From: Pollenia angustigena
Taxonomy: Eukaryota > Arthropoda > Insecta > Diptera > Polleniidae
Length of the DNA stretch: 64,000 nucleotides
NCBI GenBank assembly: GCA_930367215.1
Contig: OV884057.1
Coordinates: 260,170,339-260,234,338 of the forward strand
Direction: 5' to 3'
Below the pieces are notes generated by a model. That model worked only from the letters and a program-made list of their open reading frames with translations. It was not told the origin of the DNA and searched no databases. Positions 1-12,550 of this stretch are shown here, piece by piece (the first letter of the stretch is position 1; the number at the start of each line of letters is the position of its first letter). The position numbers and the translations under genes were made by a program.

Positions 1-1992
1 TACAAGGCATGTCCCAAAATTAACGCATTTAAAAGTAAGTCATTATTTTTTTACTTAAATACACCCAGAAAAAAGTAGTTATAGAAGTTGTTATACATGT
101 AGTTATAGAAGAAAGCTACTAAATAATGAGTTAAAGAAGCTATTCGTTTTGAAAAAGTAAGCGAAGTTTTTACTGGGAAATAAAACCAACAAATATTACA
201 GAAATCATTTTCACTTTATTTTATTAGCTCTCGAAACCACATATGATTATCAACTGATTTGTTATTAAAAATTAAACTTAGCAATTTCTCAAATTACTTG
301 TTTAAATTAATGGAGCAGTGATAATATTGCAAATATTCCAAAAAGAAATTATATACTGTTGTGCAAGGTGGGGTCCTGTCATTAAAAATCAACTGAATTT
401 TTTACTCCGGCACCATTAGAAAAAACGAGTTTTTTCGCACTAAATTTGTCATTAAGAGCTCTGTGAATTGTAAATTTATCACTACTTATGCGTTATTTTG
501 ACTTGTGAAATTGCGAAATTGGCAATACCTACCGACCAACGACTGAGATGTCTGAAGTGCACAGAGGCAAACTCGTGCGCATTAGAAAGAAAAATCAATA
601 TTTGAAAGTGAATGCGTAAATTTGAAACAGATTAGCTATTTAGGGTTAAATGTCTAATTAGTCTTTGAATTTATTTAGTTAGTGTTGTTTTTTTTTTTTG
701 AATATTTCATCCTTCTTACCCAGTTTGCTTTTATAAGAAATCCTACATATTATTTTGTCGTATTGTTGTTATCAAAATATCTTTTCCAAATTCTTTAAAA
801 ATATTTTATTTACCAAAAAATACCACATCAAAGATTTATTTCCCCTTTATTCTCTGTTTATTCCTTATTTTATTGTTATTGGTAGTATAACATTTTTAAA
901 GCCGTAAAATCTATGTATATTGTAAATACTATTCTATAAGATCAAACGTAAAAAAAAAATATATCAAACAAAACTTTTAATTAAATTAAGAAAATAATAT
1001 TAAACCACTTCTAAGCAACCTTAAGAGATAAAAAAAAAAACAAAAAAAAGATAAACAAGATTCAACAAACAATATAAGAAATATCTTAAAAGTTTTTGTT
1101 ATATAACATCTTTTGTCTCTTTTTAATCTTTTTGTTTATTCAAAAATATTTTTTAAACTTTCGAATAAAAAAACTTTTGTTGTTTTTTGGTGCTGTCAGG
1201 TATTTTATTTCTAAGTTATAACTAAGCTTTCACATCCTCATTCCTCCTCTAAATTCCTTTTAATACTAATATTGTGTTCATTTTCTTTTCTTACAACAAT
1301 ATACATATTTACTATACGAGAATAATTAAATTTTTTAACATGAAATCGTTAAAGAATTGTACTCATATTTCATGTTAAAATCTCATTAACGTGCACACGA
1401 ACATTCCTGTTAAAATTTCATGCAACTCAAGATGGAGTACAAAGATGTTTTTGTTTGTTTATTTTACATTATAATTAGAAGTTTTTTTTTTAAGATTTGT
1501 TGGTTTTTTTTTGCATACGAATGTAAAAAGTTAATATGCTTATTAAAAATAATATTTGTGTGTCTATTTTTTTTTGTTGGAAAACACTATGCTACAGGTA
1601 ATAAAAATCGCTAAATAATTAAGTTGGAATAAGATGCCTGTTAGAGTTGCTGGATGCTTAGAAGGAAAAAGATTTTCATACTCTAAAACCGAAAGAAATG
1701 TTTGCAGCTTTTTGTAGAATTCTTGTTAATAATATTAGAAAAAAAATGTACTCCAGCTGTTTAAAATTCTATAAAATTAACGAATTCGTTCTCAATCTAG
1801 TGTGTCGTTAATATTAAGAAACTATTTTTAGATAACAAAAAGCTTAGAAAATCGTAAAATTAATTAAAATTAATAATATATTCAAAACCCTCATTCATTG
1901 ATATTCACGAAAACGACTTTTTAATGGTAAATATGGCATTTTTGTTGTGTCTCTGTCTTACACATTTAATTTTTCTGAATGCAAAGTCTTAA
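1..1992. other. AT-rich non-coding spacer
   Basis: I see no supportable gene here. The stretch is dominated by A/T runs and short T-rich tracts. The only open frame (1420-1614) encodes a low-complexity F/I/K-rich peptide, as expected by chance at this base composition. Confidence 0.6.
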
Positions 1993-2295
1993 TTTACACG
2001 TTTCATCTTTTGATGCTCAACTTCTTTTCAATTCCCTTTTAAAGATGCCAACATAATCACACGCAGCAATCGGTTTCAACTTTTTTCGGTTCAAAACAAC
2101 AACAATTTCATTAACAGCGAATCAAAGAGAAAAAGAAAAGAAAAAAATTACATGCAGCCATTGCTGGCATATACCAACGAATAAAAACACAAAGCGTACT
2201 GACCGAGTACAGGCATCTCTGTACTAAACCCCTTTCTTCTTTCTTCTCTCACCTAAAAACATAAGAGTTGAGCATCAAAAGATGAAACGTGTGAA
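1993..2295. mobile_element. MITE with 30-bp terminal inverted repeats
   Basis: The left end TTTACACGTTTCATCTTTTG (1993 onward, continuing ATGCTCAACT) returns as its reverse complement at 2265-2295 with one or two differences. The 303-bp body has no coding capacity and is A-rich. This is the architecture of a non-autonomous DNA transposon. No clear target-site duplication is visible, so the superfamily is unassigned. Confidence 0.75.
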
Positions 2296-2756
2296 AGTAG
2301 ACAAAGCAACTTTTCTAATAATTATTTTCAAATATTTTTTGGGATAATTTGTTCTTGAAATACATGTTTTGTCTTCTTTAACATTTTTAATCGCTTATCA
2401 AAATAGAGTAAGTCGATTCTGAATTGAATTACCATGAAAATAGTTTACCTTTTTGTTTTTGGACCAATGCGATCTCTGTGTCGGATTAAAGCCAGAGTAC
2501 GAAAAAAGTATTGATAAAATTGCTGCTGTGAATGGTGTAGGTCATGTTTTACAATGGATGCTCAAGCAGTAACACTGACCCAATAATAGTGCTTCAGCAA
2601 CTTACTTTCGGCAACACCTTCAGGTACACAATTTGACTATGTAAGCACTCATCAGTGCACAAAAGTGTGAAATATTAAACGCTCTAATTGAATAATTTTA
2701 CCCTGCAAATTCGAGTTGACATTTGCAGAAGCAAAATTTGTTTTTCTTTTACCTGG

Positions 2757-3545
2757 CGTTTACATTTGCCAGTACTGGCAAGACAGTAGCAATACCCGGC
2801 AAATAATTGGACCAGTCCAAACACGCGTGTAAATAGTAGTCCACAAGGGACAAGGACTAGTCCAAAAGTAACCCAAACGTATGGAAAAACATGGTATATT
2901 TAACATTATGATGTCCTAGGGCAGGACCATATAACCCACCTTTGGACTACTAAGGTGTAGTTTTAAAACTACTCCATGGTATACTCAGGAGGATTAGTTT
3001 TGAAGTCGTTTAAAAGAAAACATGTCGTTAAAGAAACGAAGACATGTCGTCTCACTACAAACACTTTTTAACAATGACATGGTCCATGCTGGCATTGCAT
3101 CGGACTAGTCAATGGAGTAGTCCATTTTATCAAAATGGATCAGGTGGTCCAATTTTATTTGCAGGGTACCTGCAAACCTTTTCACTTATTCATGCACACT
3201 TTTCCAATTGTCTTGTCTACTGTCTAGATATTTTGCAGACAGTAAAATTGGACAGTGATTTACCATTTGATAACAGTAATCTGAAGAAGTTTTATTAGCA
3301 AAAGGGGAAAAAATCAAAATGTAAAAAAATTAAACATATTTTGCTTTGATTTCTTATATTTTAGTTAAGTGTTATGTTTGCTAACATAGCAACGTTATTT
3401 TTAGCTTTTATTAAGTTTGTTTAGTTCATATAAAACACATTTAGCAGCACTTTCACTGCAGCATTCATGTTTAACATATTTTAAAAAGGGAACTGTCTTA
3501 ACTACTGTCTGCACGCCCACGTCATGAAGACAGTAAGTAGTGTTT
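2757..3545. repeat. Degenerate inverted repeats with two small hairpins
   Basis: Around 2790-2822 a segment ending in ATAATTGGACCAGTCC is mirrored at 3138-3170 by GGTGGTCCAATTTTATTTGC. Two short hairpins built on TACTGTCT/AGACAGTA lie at 3213-3257 and 3491-3541 and resemble each other in opposite orientation. The region also repeats the words GGACTAGTCC and GTAGTCC. It looks like one or two old foldback elements, but the boundaries cannot be fixed by eye. Confidence 0.45.
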
Positions 3546-3594
3546 TTGGAAATTAATATGTATTTTCTTACTGTCAAATGTAGACGCTATGTTA

Positions 3595-4310
3595 AGGAGC
3601 GTATAGACGACATGTTTTTGTCATCTGACATGTCAAATTTCCCACTGCAAAACACATACATGTCGTGTGTTACCTTTTTAACTTTGCTTCTGTAAAAGTC
3701 AGACGCATAGTCATCTGACAAAATTTCAATTAGAGCGTGCTCTATTTTCTTCTGACAAACCATCTGACATCAGAAATCTATGTCGGGAAGAAACTGGCAG
3801 CGGCGTCAACTATTGACGGAATCATTAGCCGGCTGAAGTTAATATTTTACAATACCAAGATATGTATGCTCATCTCACCGTTGAATATAATTTATGTAAA
3901 TACATATATACATAAAAACCGTTTCATTTTAAAATTCTAAATTGGTATCTTTAACGTAAAAGAAAAAAATGTTAAGATGGCTAAATTATTTTACGGCGCA
4001 AATAAATATTTTCGTGGCGGCAGCAAGCTATTTTGAAACCGAGAACTACTTTGGTTTCTGCAATAACAATGCGAAAAAAAACAGAGACAATGTCAGTAGC
4101 AAATTACATGTACGTTTGTGACCGGATATTATAAACCTTATGTAAAACAGCAATTTTGACAGAGATGAACAATTACATGTGGCTTGAAAATTTGACATGT
4201 CAGATGACAAATACATGTCGTGTACGGGTGCCTTAATACGACATTTATGCATTTTGCAGTGGTAAATTTGTCAAGCGCACCGCTAAATACAGGTCGTCTA
4301 AAACAGACAT
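3595..4310. mobile_element. Foldback MITE with GACGACATG / GTCATCTGACATGTC termini
   Basis: The left arm (3606-3640) reads GACGACATGTTTTTGTCATC and continues TGACATGTCAAATTT. Its inverted match is at 4188-4224. A second, outer inverted match lies at about 4228-4305 and covers the neighbouring ACTGCAAAA...CATGTCGT segment of the left arm (3640-3680), so the right side carries two arm units and the left one. The centre is non-coding; the peptide at 4046-4252 is only a reading of the right arm. Confidence 0.7.
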
Positions 4311-6106
4311 TTTAAAAAACAATTCCAAAGATTTAAAAATAATACATAACGCCCTTTTTTATTTGGGGAAAATTTCGAACTATTGCCAAACTATTAAAAA
4401 CTAATGCTTTACGAATGGCATGTCAGATAAACATTTGACAACTGTTGGAAATCGATATTATTTTCGTCGGCCGTTGTAAAGCGTGAAACGTCAAATGAAT
4501 AAAAGAAACAGTTATACATACAAAGCGGTGTATACCTTTACTATTTATGCCAGATAACCTTACAACCCTGTGTGAGTCATAGACCAAATTATTCTAAAAA
4601 ATGTTAAAATACTAACAAAACAATTTTGATTAAACGAAAAATAATTTATAATTTACTTGAAATATTTTGACAACGATGTCAGTCAAATGAGAAAAGACAA
4701 TTTGAAAATTATCCAAAAATAAATGAGCCACAAACAGTCGCAGACCTTCATAAAGGGGTCAATTTGCGATTAAGTCGCCAAGCGGTAACACTGGTGGCAC
4801 CTTAAAAGACACCAATAAAAAATTTTTAATAATATGAATACTAGCTGTTTGGTCGCGGCGCTGCTCGGGGTTTTCTAAATAAAAATAAAAAAATTAAATA
4901 CTACAGAATTTTGTCTATAACTTGTCCCTGGCGCTATCTACGGGTCAACATTTTATCAGACACTAATTTTTGTTTAATAAATATATTTTGTGAATTTCAG
5001 CCAAATCGTAACATAAAAAATAGACTAAATATCGCTACAACAGTGCCACATATCGGGATTAAACTTAAGAAACCCCTAACTAATTTACTGTCCAAGTTTG
5101 GTGTCAATCGGTCCAGCGGTTCTTTTAGGAGCACATACACGGCACAAACGTTTTTATATAGAGTAGATTAAATATATTTTCGTTGTCTAATAAAATATAC
5201 ACTTTTAAATTTTAATTTGAAAATAAACAGTCTAAGCAAAATTGATTTTAATTTCAGCCATCGTAAAAGAGGAAAATACATCAAAATTACTTTGTCAACT
5301 ATGCCACAGCCATGCATATTCAATAGTACGATTACAGGAATAAAAAGAAAGAAAAAAATAATACATACGTCCAATACATATTAAAAGTAAAATCGACAGT
5401 AAAAAAAAAAACTCATAATAAATCTGAAAAACTTTTTAAATCTCTTCAAAATTAGCTGCCAACTGTTTTGTTGCGATAAAAATATGCTACATGATTTTTA
5501 CTGCTGCCGAAAGCAACAAAATGGCCAAAGAGATGAATAAAATACATACAGTTGTGCGTACATAGCAGCACCAAGAAACTCATACTCTCTCCTCGAAATT
5601 TCCAACAAATACAATCCCACACTCTGACGGCCAAAAGAAAAATTTTAAAGGCGATGAAATTGCAATAAAAGTTTTGCAACCCTTTTTTCTCCCAATTTTA
5701 AAGCTGAAACACACACTGTAAAATTTGAAAAATGAGGAAAAATCGCAATCCATTGTCGTAGTATTATCAAGTTTTTCTGCTGAAACTTTTTTTTAAGTGT
5801 AAAAAGAGAGGAGCTTAACTTCTTCCTAGCAGAGGAGTTGTTGGGATTATTTTTTTGTTGTTGTGCGTAGTACAACGTAGAAGCAAAGAATAACAAAGAT
5901 TTCCATATGTGTGTGAGTTACATGAAAATGAAGTATTTATGTATGTGTAAATAAACTCGTAGGAGTATGTCTAGTGGCTCAACGAAAGGTAAAGAGCCCT
6001 ATAAATGGCCTTATATTGCACACAGAAGCAGAGTTGCTGCTCTTCTAGTCAAGCTTCGTTTAAAGTAGCTTGAGCAACTTTTTAAATGACTGTTTAAAAA
6101 TTATAC
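4311..6106. other. Non-coding spacer
   Basis: No gene or clear repeat boundary was found. A TATAAAT box is present at 6000-6006 in a slightly GC-richer patch, but nothing downstream supports a transcription unit. The open frames here are short and of low complexity. Confidence 0.5.
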
Positions 6107-6615
6107 TTAATTAATATGTTTTTGCTTGTCGTGCTTAATTCCCAATTTTAATATTTGATAGTTGATAGTTTCTAGGCGCATTTCACTAATTGCTTAGGCC
6201 AAATCATCAGTAAACATTCTCCTAAAAATTTTTTTGAATAGCCGAAGATATCAGCAAATAGGACTTTATCGTTTCTTATTTCTTATTTATTTCCCACTAA
6301 AATTAATTAGAATCCTCCCAACATTAATTGTTGTTGTAAGTAGGCTAAGAAAAAACAATTAAAAACAAAAACAATTTGCCAGTTCAGTTTTTTTAGCCGT
6401 GCACTTGCTTGTTTATTATCAAAGTAATTTTTGTGAATACAAAATTTTTAATTAATTTTTATTCTTTAGGAGAATGTTGCCTGATGGTCTGCCCTAAGCA
6501 ACCAGTGAAATGCGCATATAAACTAGTTTATCCTCCAACAATATATTTCAGGGTGTTTATCAAGAATAAAAATTGGGAATTAAGCACGTCAAACAAAATC
6601 TTATTAATTAAAAAT
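6107..6615. mobile_element. Family A foldback element, copy 1 (paired arms)
   Basis: The left arm (6107-6232, minus orientation) and right arm (6457-6615, plus orientation) are inverted copies of one sequence. Its core contains GCTTAATTCCCAATTTT, GCGCATTTCACT and TTGCTTAGG. The same core recurs at 22895-23046, 39265-39454, 60942-61235 and 61595-61785, so this is a dispersed family. There is no protein-coding content. The peptide at 6409-6696 reads through the right arm and is not a gene. Confidence 0.75.
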
Positions 6616-7683
6616 TTTGTATTTCCAAAATTTTATTTTATAATTAGTATTAATTTTTTTCTTCAAATTAATTTTAGAAGGGATTCGCGAGCATGACGTA
6701 AAAAAAATTTACAATAAAATAATTCAATTCATAATTCAATACTGCAATTGTGTTTTATAGATTTTCCAGACATTCTCTCAAAAAAAAAAAATTTTTTTTT
6801 TAATCTATTTACATTTCTCAAAGGCATCATTTAAAAGTAAAGGTCAAGCGCCCGAAAATTCTAAACCTGCAAGTTTACACTTCAGTATAGTGCTCGTCTT
6901 CATCATCTCATCTCTCTGTAGTATAAACAATTTTGCTTGTTTTTCAACAACCAAATAATCAGTCGATATAGTGAAAAAAAATAACAGAAAATTTCTTTAG
7001 CAGGGGATAGAAAAAAAAACAAGAAAAGTTTTTATTAAGATCTTAGCGATTTGCTGAAAATAACGTTTTTGATTTTTTGTTTTTGTTTTTTTCTTATTGT
7101 CTTGGTTTCCATTGTTGTATTCTTTTCTCATTTTGTTCTATTTGAAAACAAATTTCAACCCTAATCGCTGGCGATTTAAAAGTTGTTTAAGTTTAATTTT
7201 GCAAGAAAAACAACAACTGACTTTTAAATACCAATAAGGGATCAATTTCTTTATACGTTTTTCGAAAATGATTAGATAAAATTGCTGTTGTTTTTGGAGT
7301 AACACTGTTTTAGAATTGAATAAGTTTTTAATGTTCACATATTTAGTTCTGATGCCCGGCGGGTTTAAAAATCTTGCTAAATTTTTTAATGTTTCGGAAG
7401 CGAACGTAAAGTTTCTAAATTGGATTTAGATTTAATCTAATTAATATCAACAATGTTGCACGATAATTGTTTATGCTACTTAGAGCATTAAAAAATCATG
7501 ATAATGATAACTGTGATAGAAGGTATAAAACGATATCCAAGCTGTACAAAAAGCTTGAAGTGTTGTCCATAATATATTATAGGTAAAAAATACAGTTCGA
7601 TCGACACAATTTTGAAAAAGGAGCAATTATGTTAAAAAAATTAGATAAAATAGTTTTTGAAATTGACCTGTGGGAATTTTATG
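6616..7683. other. Non-coding spacer
   Basis: AT-rich sequence with no recognisable gene or element. Short open frames on both strands are lysine/phenylalanine-rich and look random. Confidence 0.5.
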
Positions 7684-8374
7684 TCAGTTATTTTTAAAGC
7701 ACTTGTCCCTTGACCAGTGAAACAATATTTTAATTGTTCGCTTTGCAAATAAATGAGGAACATTGAACGGGTTTCGTGTGTCCATCTCTGGCTGTAGCGA
7801 TGTGGCAGCTTCAAGTGGAGAGATTTTGACAACTGTCATATCGTATGATGTTACTTTTTTTGTCATTGGTTTTTTCATATTGTAACTTAAACCACATGCA
7901 ATAAGTTTTTCTTTACCTTTTGTTAAAAGTCTTAATAAGTTGTGAAGCACCTGGGCGAACCTAACTGGTAAAGCCATACAGCTATTCCCCCACGGGACAC
8001 AGTAATTACCATTTTTGTTCGTAAATTTTGAAGTAAACAATTGCAAATAAAGAGACACTACACCCTTAGAGGAAAACCAAAAGTGAACCAACAGAGGCGT
8101 CTAGCCCATCTTTTAGCTACACCACCTGCAACAGCGACGATCGCTGAATTGCCACCAGACGGATAACGTCCCAACCAACCCTCATCTTCCAGCGAGCGCC
8201 TGTGCAACAGGTTGTAGCACTATTAAACAGCGCGCCACCAGAGCGCTTAACGTTGTAAATAGGCCAGCAGTTCTCGAGGTAAACATTAATAAAAAGGAAC
8301 GAATTGTGATGAGTAAAAACAAGTGTTAATGTGTAAAAATTGAAGTTACTCCAAAAGAAAATTAATAGACACAA
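7684..8374 (-). other. Unassigned open stretch of more balanced base composition
   Basis: Two minus-strand frames sit side by side: 135 codons (8091 down to 7684) and 85 codons (8374 down to 8117). The 8110-8270 part has clearly more G+C than its surroundings. The 135-residue frame contains the words PVRFAQVLHNLLRLLTKGKE. I do not recognise the peptide and see no splice-bounded exon structure. It could be a remnant of a transposable-element ORF, a non-coding exon, or a chance frame. The GC-rich patch also holds CGCGCCACCAGAGCGC (8231-8246), which loosely resembles a CTCF core. Confidence 0.25.
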
Positions 8375-9284
8375 AACTAGTCATGTGATTAAATTTTGTG
8401 CGGGGGTAAGACCAAATCCTGCCTGAACATGCTACTTTTTTTGAATATTAACATGGTTCACCCTGGAAAATATCTGAGGCCTTCATTATTTTAACTGAAA
8501 TCGAATGTGTCTATTAAGGTTATTTCAGTGACTTATTACAAAGTGCCAAAATTATGCTAATTAGCCACTTCAAAGGACATCTACATGTTAAAGTGACAAG
8601 TCCCCTTCATTTAAAGGGTAAGAACTATGAACCTGCCTCAACCCTAGAACTTTTTTAGCCCTTTTTATAAACACTGATATTCGCATAAGACTGAGTTTCA
8701 TGACACCATTTTTATCTCTTTAAAGCAAATTCAGTAAATAAATGTTGAAGTATTGTAGTTTTCTTTTTTTTTCATTCTTTTTTTATTAAACTAAAATCGA
8801 CAATGTTGTTGCACTTTCCTTGGAAAGTTACATGTGCAGCCCAACCATCAATCTTACTAGATCGATGCGTGTCACAGGAATGATAAAAAAGGAAAAGAAA
8901 TAATAAAAATTAATTTTGAACAAAATTTCATAAGTCATTCTCAGAATCTAATATTTTCAGTTAAAACGTCACTCAGTCAGGCACTCCGTCACTCATGCAT
9001 TTCGTCAGTTAGTCATTCATTCAACTACATTTTCAATCAAAACCAGACCATCAGTTTCACTTTACACAAACAATGTTCAATGTGGTGAACAACGAACAGT
9101 GTTGCTAAATAGCAATGTCTGCAGTTATTTGCTAATTTAATTTAGTTTGTTTTTTTTCTTGTTTTTTTGGAGAAAGCTTGATATATATATTCGAAAAGAT
9201 TTACTTATATAAAGTTTTGCATTTTAGGTATTTTTAATAGAAAATCTATAATTTTTATTATAAAGAAGAAAAAGTGGGTACAAT
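8375..9284. other. Non-coding spacer
   Basis: No gene or repeat boundary seen. A short run of CACTCAGTCA/GTCACTCATG-like words at 8967-9020 is simple-sequence in character. Confidence 0.5.
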
Positions 9285-9345
9285 GTTTTTTCCTTCTCCT
9301 GTAAAGTAAGGAAAACGTTAGTTAGGGCTTTTCTATATTAAACGA
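9285..9345 (+). repeat. Short dispersed repeat M, copy 1
   Basis: TTCCTTCTCCTGTAAAGTAA followed by GGAAAACGTTAGTTAGGGCT and TTTCTATATTAAA is nearly identical to 33112-33167. The two copies differ at only a few positions over about 55 bp, and each sits just upstream of another repeat (S1 here, E2 there). Confidence 0.7.
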
Positions 9346-9389
9346 TATGTAAAAAGTACATGACCAATGAGTTTTATATGGTATGTATA

Positions 9390-9699
9390 TTGACAAAAAG
9401 TACGAAAAACAGAAGTAAGGAAGAACATGTAAATCAATTAAAATCGATAATCATTCAAAAAAAGCAAATTCGGATCTACCAAGTGTTAAATAAAATTTGG
9501 TTTAAAGTTTGATGTTTGACTAATGACTGCCAGCAGTCGTCGATGGCTGAGAGTGTTAAACGACAAATCCCTCTGGAGGTATCGAGTGGTTGCGAATAAA
9601 AATGAAAGGGTAACCTGTAACGCCTGGGTTCAAGCCCGGCTTCAGTCTAGAATGAAAAATTATCAATAAATTTTAATTAATTTATTGTTGTAAAATTCC
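9390..9699 (+). mobile_element. tRNA-like repeat family S, copy 1, 5' part
   Basis: This matches 48655-48966. It contains an A-box-like word GGCTGAGAGTGTTAAACG (about 9545-9562) and a B-box-like word GGGTTCAAGCCC (9626-9637), the internal Pol III promoter elements of tRNA genes and tRNA-derived SINEs. The A-to-B spacing is about 70 bp, longer than in an ordinary tRNA, so this is not a functional tRNA. The copy is cut at 9699 by the Jockey LINE and resumes at 11749. Confidence 0.6.
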
Positions 9700-11740
9700 A
9701 AATTGGTTGAAGTATAAAACGTATGTGAGCTCTCATCTATCTCAGAGCATTTCCCTAAAAAATTCATCTGACATCCAAACAGCTGTCGACCGACTTACGG
9801 ATGTCTTGGATTCTGCTGCAAGAAATGCAACCCCAATCAAGCGTACAATAAAGCGTAGTCCGCAATACACATCCGTGGATATAGAGACCCTTGTCAGGGG
9901 AAAAAAAGAAGTTTAGAAGACAATGGCAAAATAAACGTTCCCCAACCATCAAGGCCCAACTGCGGTTATGCCAGGCAACTCTACGTAACAAACTGAGAAA
10001 GAAACACGACTCTGCAGGCTATCTAAACAGCCTAGATGCCACAAAAAACTCCAATTACAGCTTATGGAAGGCTGTAAGACATATGCAATGCCCTATAACC
10101 CACTAATCTCAACAAAGACTGCAAAACCGTACCTGTGCCAAAAACACAAATGAAAATAAATGCCTTTGCAAGCCACTTTGAGAAAGTTTTCACGCCCCAT
10201 GAAGCTGATACTTGTTCCTGTCGACCAAATATTCCTGATACAGTTAACGATCCAATAAAATTTAAATTAACCCAAGTAAAATCAGCGAATGAAAATGTCA
10301 ACATTAAAAAATCTCCAGGTCCTGACCGCATCACAGGCTCAATGATAAGAAACTGACCTACGTCTGCTTCAAGAATCTTGCTGGTCATCTTTAATGCGAT
10401 ATTAAGAGTTGGCTACTTTCCATCCTCTTGAAAGACCTCTACAATTGTTATGATTCCTAAGCCAGGAAAAGACGCTAGTCAAATTACGTCGTACAGACCA
10501 ATTAGCCTACTGTCAATATTATCAAAGCTATTCGAAAAAATATTCCTTTTAATGAACACGCAATCATTCCGGATCATCAGTTCGGATTCCAAGCAAGGCA
10601 TGGTACAATCGAGCAAGTGCATAGAATTGTTACCCAAATTAGGTCAGCGTTTGAGGGAAGGAATATTGCTCAGCACTGTTTATAGACATTTCCCAAGCAT
10701 TCGACAAAGTTTGGCATGATGGGCTGATTATTAAAATAACACGAATGCTTCCACAAAACACTCATAAACTCCTTGAGAGCTATTTAACTGGCAGAATATT
10801 CATGGTTAGATCAAAAAACCAATACTCCCCCAGCAAGAAAATATCTGCAGGCGTCCCTCAGCAGCAGCATATTAGGGCCGTTACTGTATATAAAATATAC
10901 AGCTGATATGCCAACAAGCCCGAGCACACATACTTTTACGTTTGCAGACGACACAGCATTTATTAGTGTTAATCAAGACCCAAAAGTTGCATCGCAGTAT
11001 TTACAGTCCCACATCAATGAACTAGAAGCCTGGCTATAAAAATGGAAAATAAAGGTTAACCCGGCTAAATGTGCTCACTTAACTTTCACGCTCAGAAGAC
11101 AAACGTGCCCAGCTGTAAAAATAAATAACATCACATCACATCCGGTAGAAAACCATGTTAAGTAGTTGGGAATTCATATAGATAGACGCCTGACCTGGTC
11201 TCGTCATATTGAAGCGAAAATAACGGATATAAAACTTAAAGCAGCTCAACTACATTGGCTAATCGGTCGAAACTTAAACTTATCCTTAGACAACAAAGTT
11301 CTCTGATACAAGTCTATCAAAAAACCAATATGGACTTATGGCATCCAATTATGGGGTACTGCATGCGCATCAAACATCCAGAAACTACAAAGAAGACAGT
11401 CTAGGATATTACGGCAAATTGTCTGCTGCCCATGGTATATACGTAATGACATAATCCACAGAGATCTTAACATCGCTACCATCCAGGAAGAAAGTAAAAA
11501 GTATTCAGTAAAATACATAGATAAACTAATGTTCCATCCCAACTACTTCGCTCGGGATCTAATAAAGTTCGAAGGTCACCGGAGGCTCAAAAGATCCGAC
11601 ACTTTGAGCCAAGCAGGCTTTTTTGACACTTGAATGCAATTAATTAGTGGTTACATTGGTAACGGCTAACAAATAAGAATTAGGATTAAGCTTTGAACAC
11701 ATATTGTAATTTTCGACAAGAAAGATTCAATAAAAAAAAA
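9700..11740 (+). mobile_element. 5'-truncated Jockey-clade LINE with target-site duplication
   Basis: Broken reading frames together encode the endonuclease-RT linker and reverse transcriptase of a Jockey-type non-LTR retrotransposon. In order: VSSHLSQ linker (about 9720), KKSPGPD (10305), SYRPISLLS (10490), ISQAFDKVWHDGL (about 10690-10725), AGVPQ (10850), the catalytic FADDTA (about 10941-10958), then a C-terminal YGIQLWG (about 11338) and HRRLKRSDTLS (about 11579). Several frameshifts and stops make it dead, and the endonuclease is absent. It ends in AATAAA plus poly(A) at 11728-11740. AAAATTCC at 9692-9699 is repeated exactly at 11741-11748, a target-site duplication that fixes both ends. 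It sits inside an S repeat. Confidence 0.92.
10135..11632 (+). pseudogene. Jockey-type reverse transcriptase ORF2 remnant
   Basis: The RT palm and thumb are readable only by switching frame. The D of AFDKVWHDGL and the DD of FADDTA correspond to the catalytic aspartates of LINE RTs. Stop codons interrupt the frame at several points, for example in the region before 11040. The order and spacing of motifs match the family, so identity is secure and function is not possible. Confidence 0.85.
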
Positions 11741-11855
11741 AAAATTCCTTCTTCAAAAAAATAATTTAATGAAAATTAAATTTGATGACTTTAGCCTTAT
11801 TTAAATATCAAAATTTGAATTAAAAACCATAAACAGTTCAACAAAATAAACTCAA
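11741..11855 (+). mobile_element. Family S copy 1, 3' part
   Basis: Begins with the second copy of AAAATTCC and continues with ATAATTTAATGAAAATTAAA, as in 48985-49004. Beyond that it matches the outer end of the inverted copy at 48223 (reverse complement AACCATAAACAGTTCAACAA). It is the continuation of 9390-9699 after the LINE. Confidence 0.65.
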
Positions 11856-11984
11856 TAATATTATTATTCCAAATATTATAAAATCTGACCTTACGGTATT
11901 ATAAATTGTTTCTATTGTAGGTGTCAATTTCAAAGGTACGCTTTAATGGGAGAAAATTTATATTCTTAAGAGATTTGTAGAAGC

Positions 11985-12520
11985 TGCTTTTTTGGGACCT
12001 ATGGTTTGTAACGGATCGATTATCACAAAACTGCGTGTTATTTCTAGCTATATAAATCTTAATTGGACCAAATTTTATCAATATATCTTTTTTTGTGTTT
12101 TGCAAGAAATAACTGAACCTACATGGGGCCTATGATAAATTATGAACCGATATTTACGAAATTTAGTATTATGATAAAATGAGTTTGAGCAAACTTTTTA
12201 AACAATCAATGCATTTCGCCAACATTGGTTTTTGTTTTTGTAACAAAAATATAAAGTTTTAAGGGTTCATAACTCTTTTCGTACTGGATCGATTTTGCTG
12301 GATTTAATTAAAAGCTATTTTGGAGGATTAGCAACAATTGCAGCGAAAACTATTCTTTTCTTTTGAGACATGATACCAACAGGCGAACATACAGACAGAA
12401 GGACATGGCTTAGTCGACTAAGAAGTGCTAAAGGACCCTGAATATTCATACTTAATTGGGCCTTTGGTTAATATGAAACGATTTTCACACGGAATGACAA
12501 ACTTATTAAGCCCTCATTCA
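11985..12520 (+). repeat. Family E repeat, copy 1
   Basis: Shares with 33210-34141 the words ATGGGGCCTATG, TTTTGCTGGATTTAA, ACAGACAGAAGGACATGG and TTTCACACGGAATGACAAAC in the same order. No protein is encoded. From general experience, sequences like this are common in fly introns, but I cannot assign a class. Confidence 0.7.
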
Positions 12521-12550
12521 CCACTATACAGAAACAAAAAAAGTTGAACA

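Noticed and set aside
1420..1614. 64-codon plus-strand open frame
   Set aside because: Phe/Ile/Lys-rich translation of AT-rich DNA, no recognisable motif.
6000..6006. TATAAAT box that could mark a host promoter
   Set aside because: No clear initiator, no ORF or exon downstream; TATA words are expected often at this composition.
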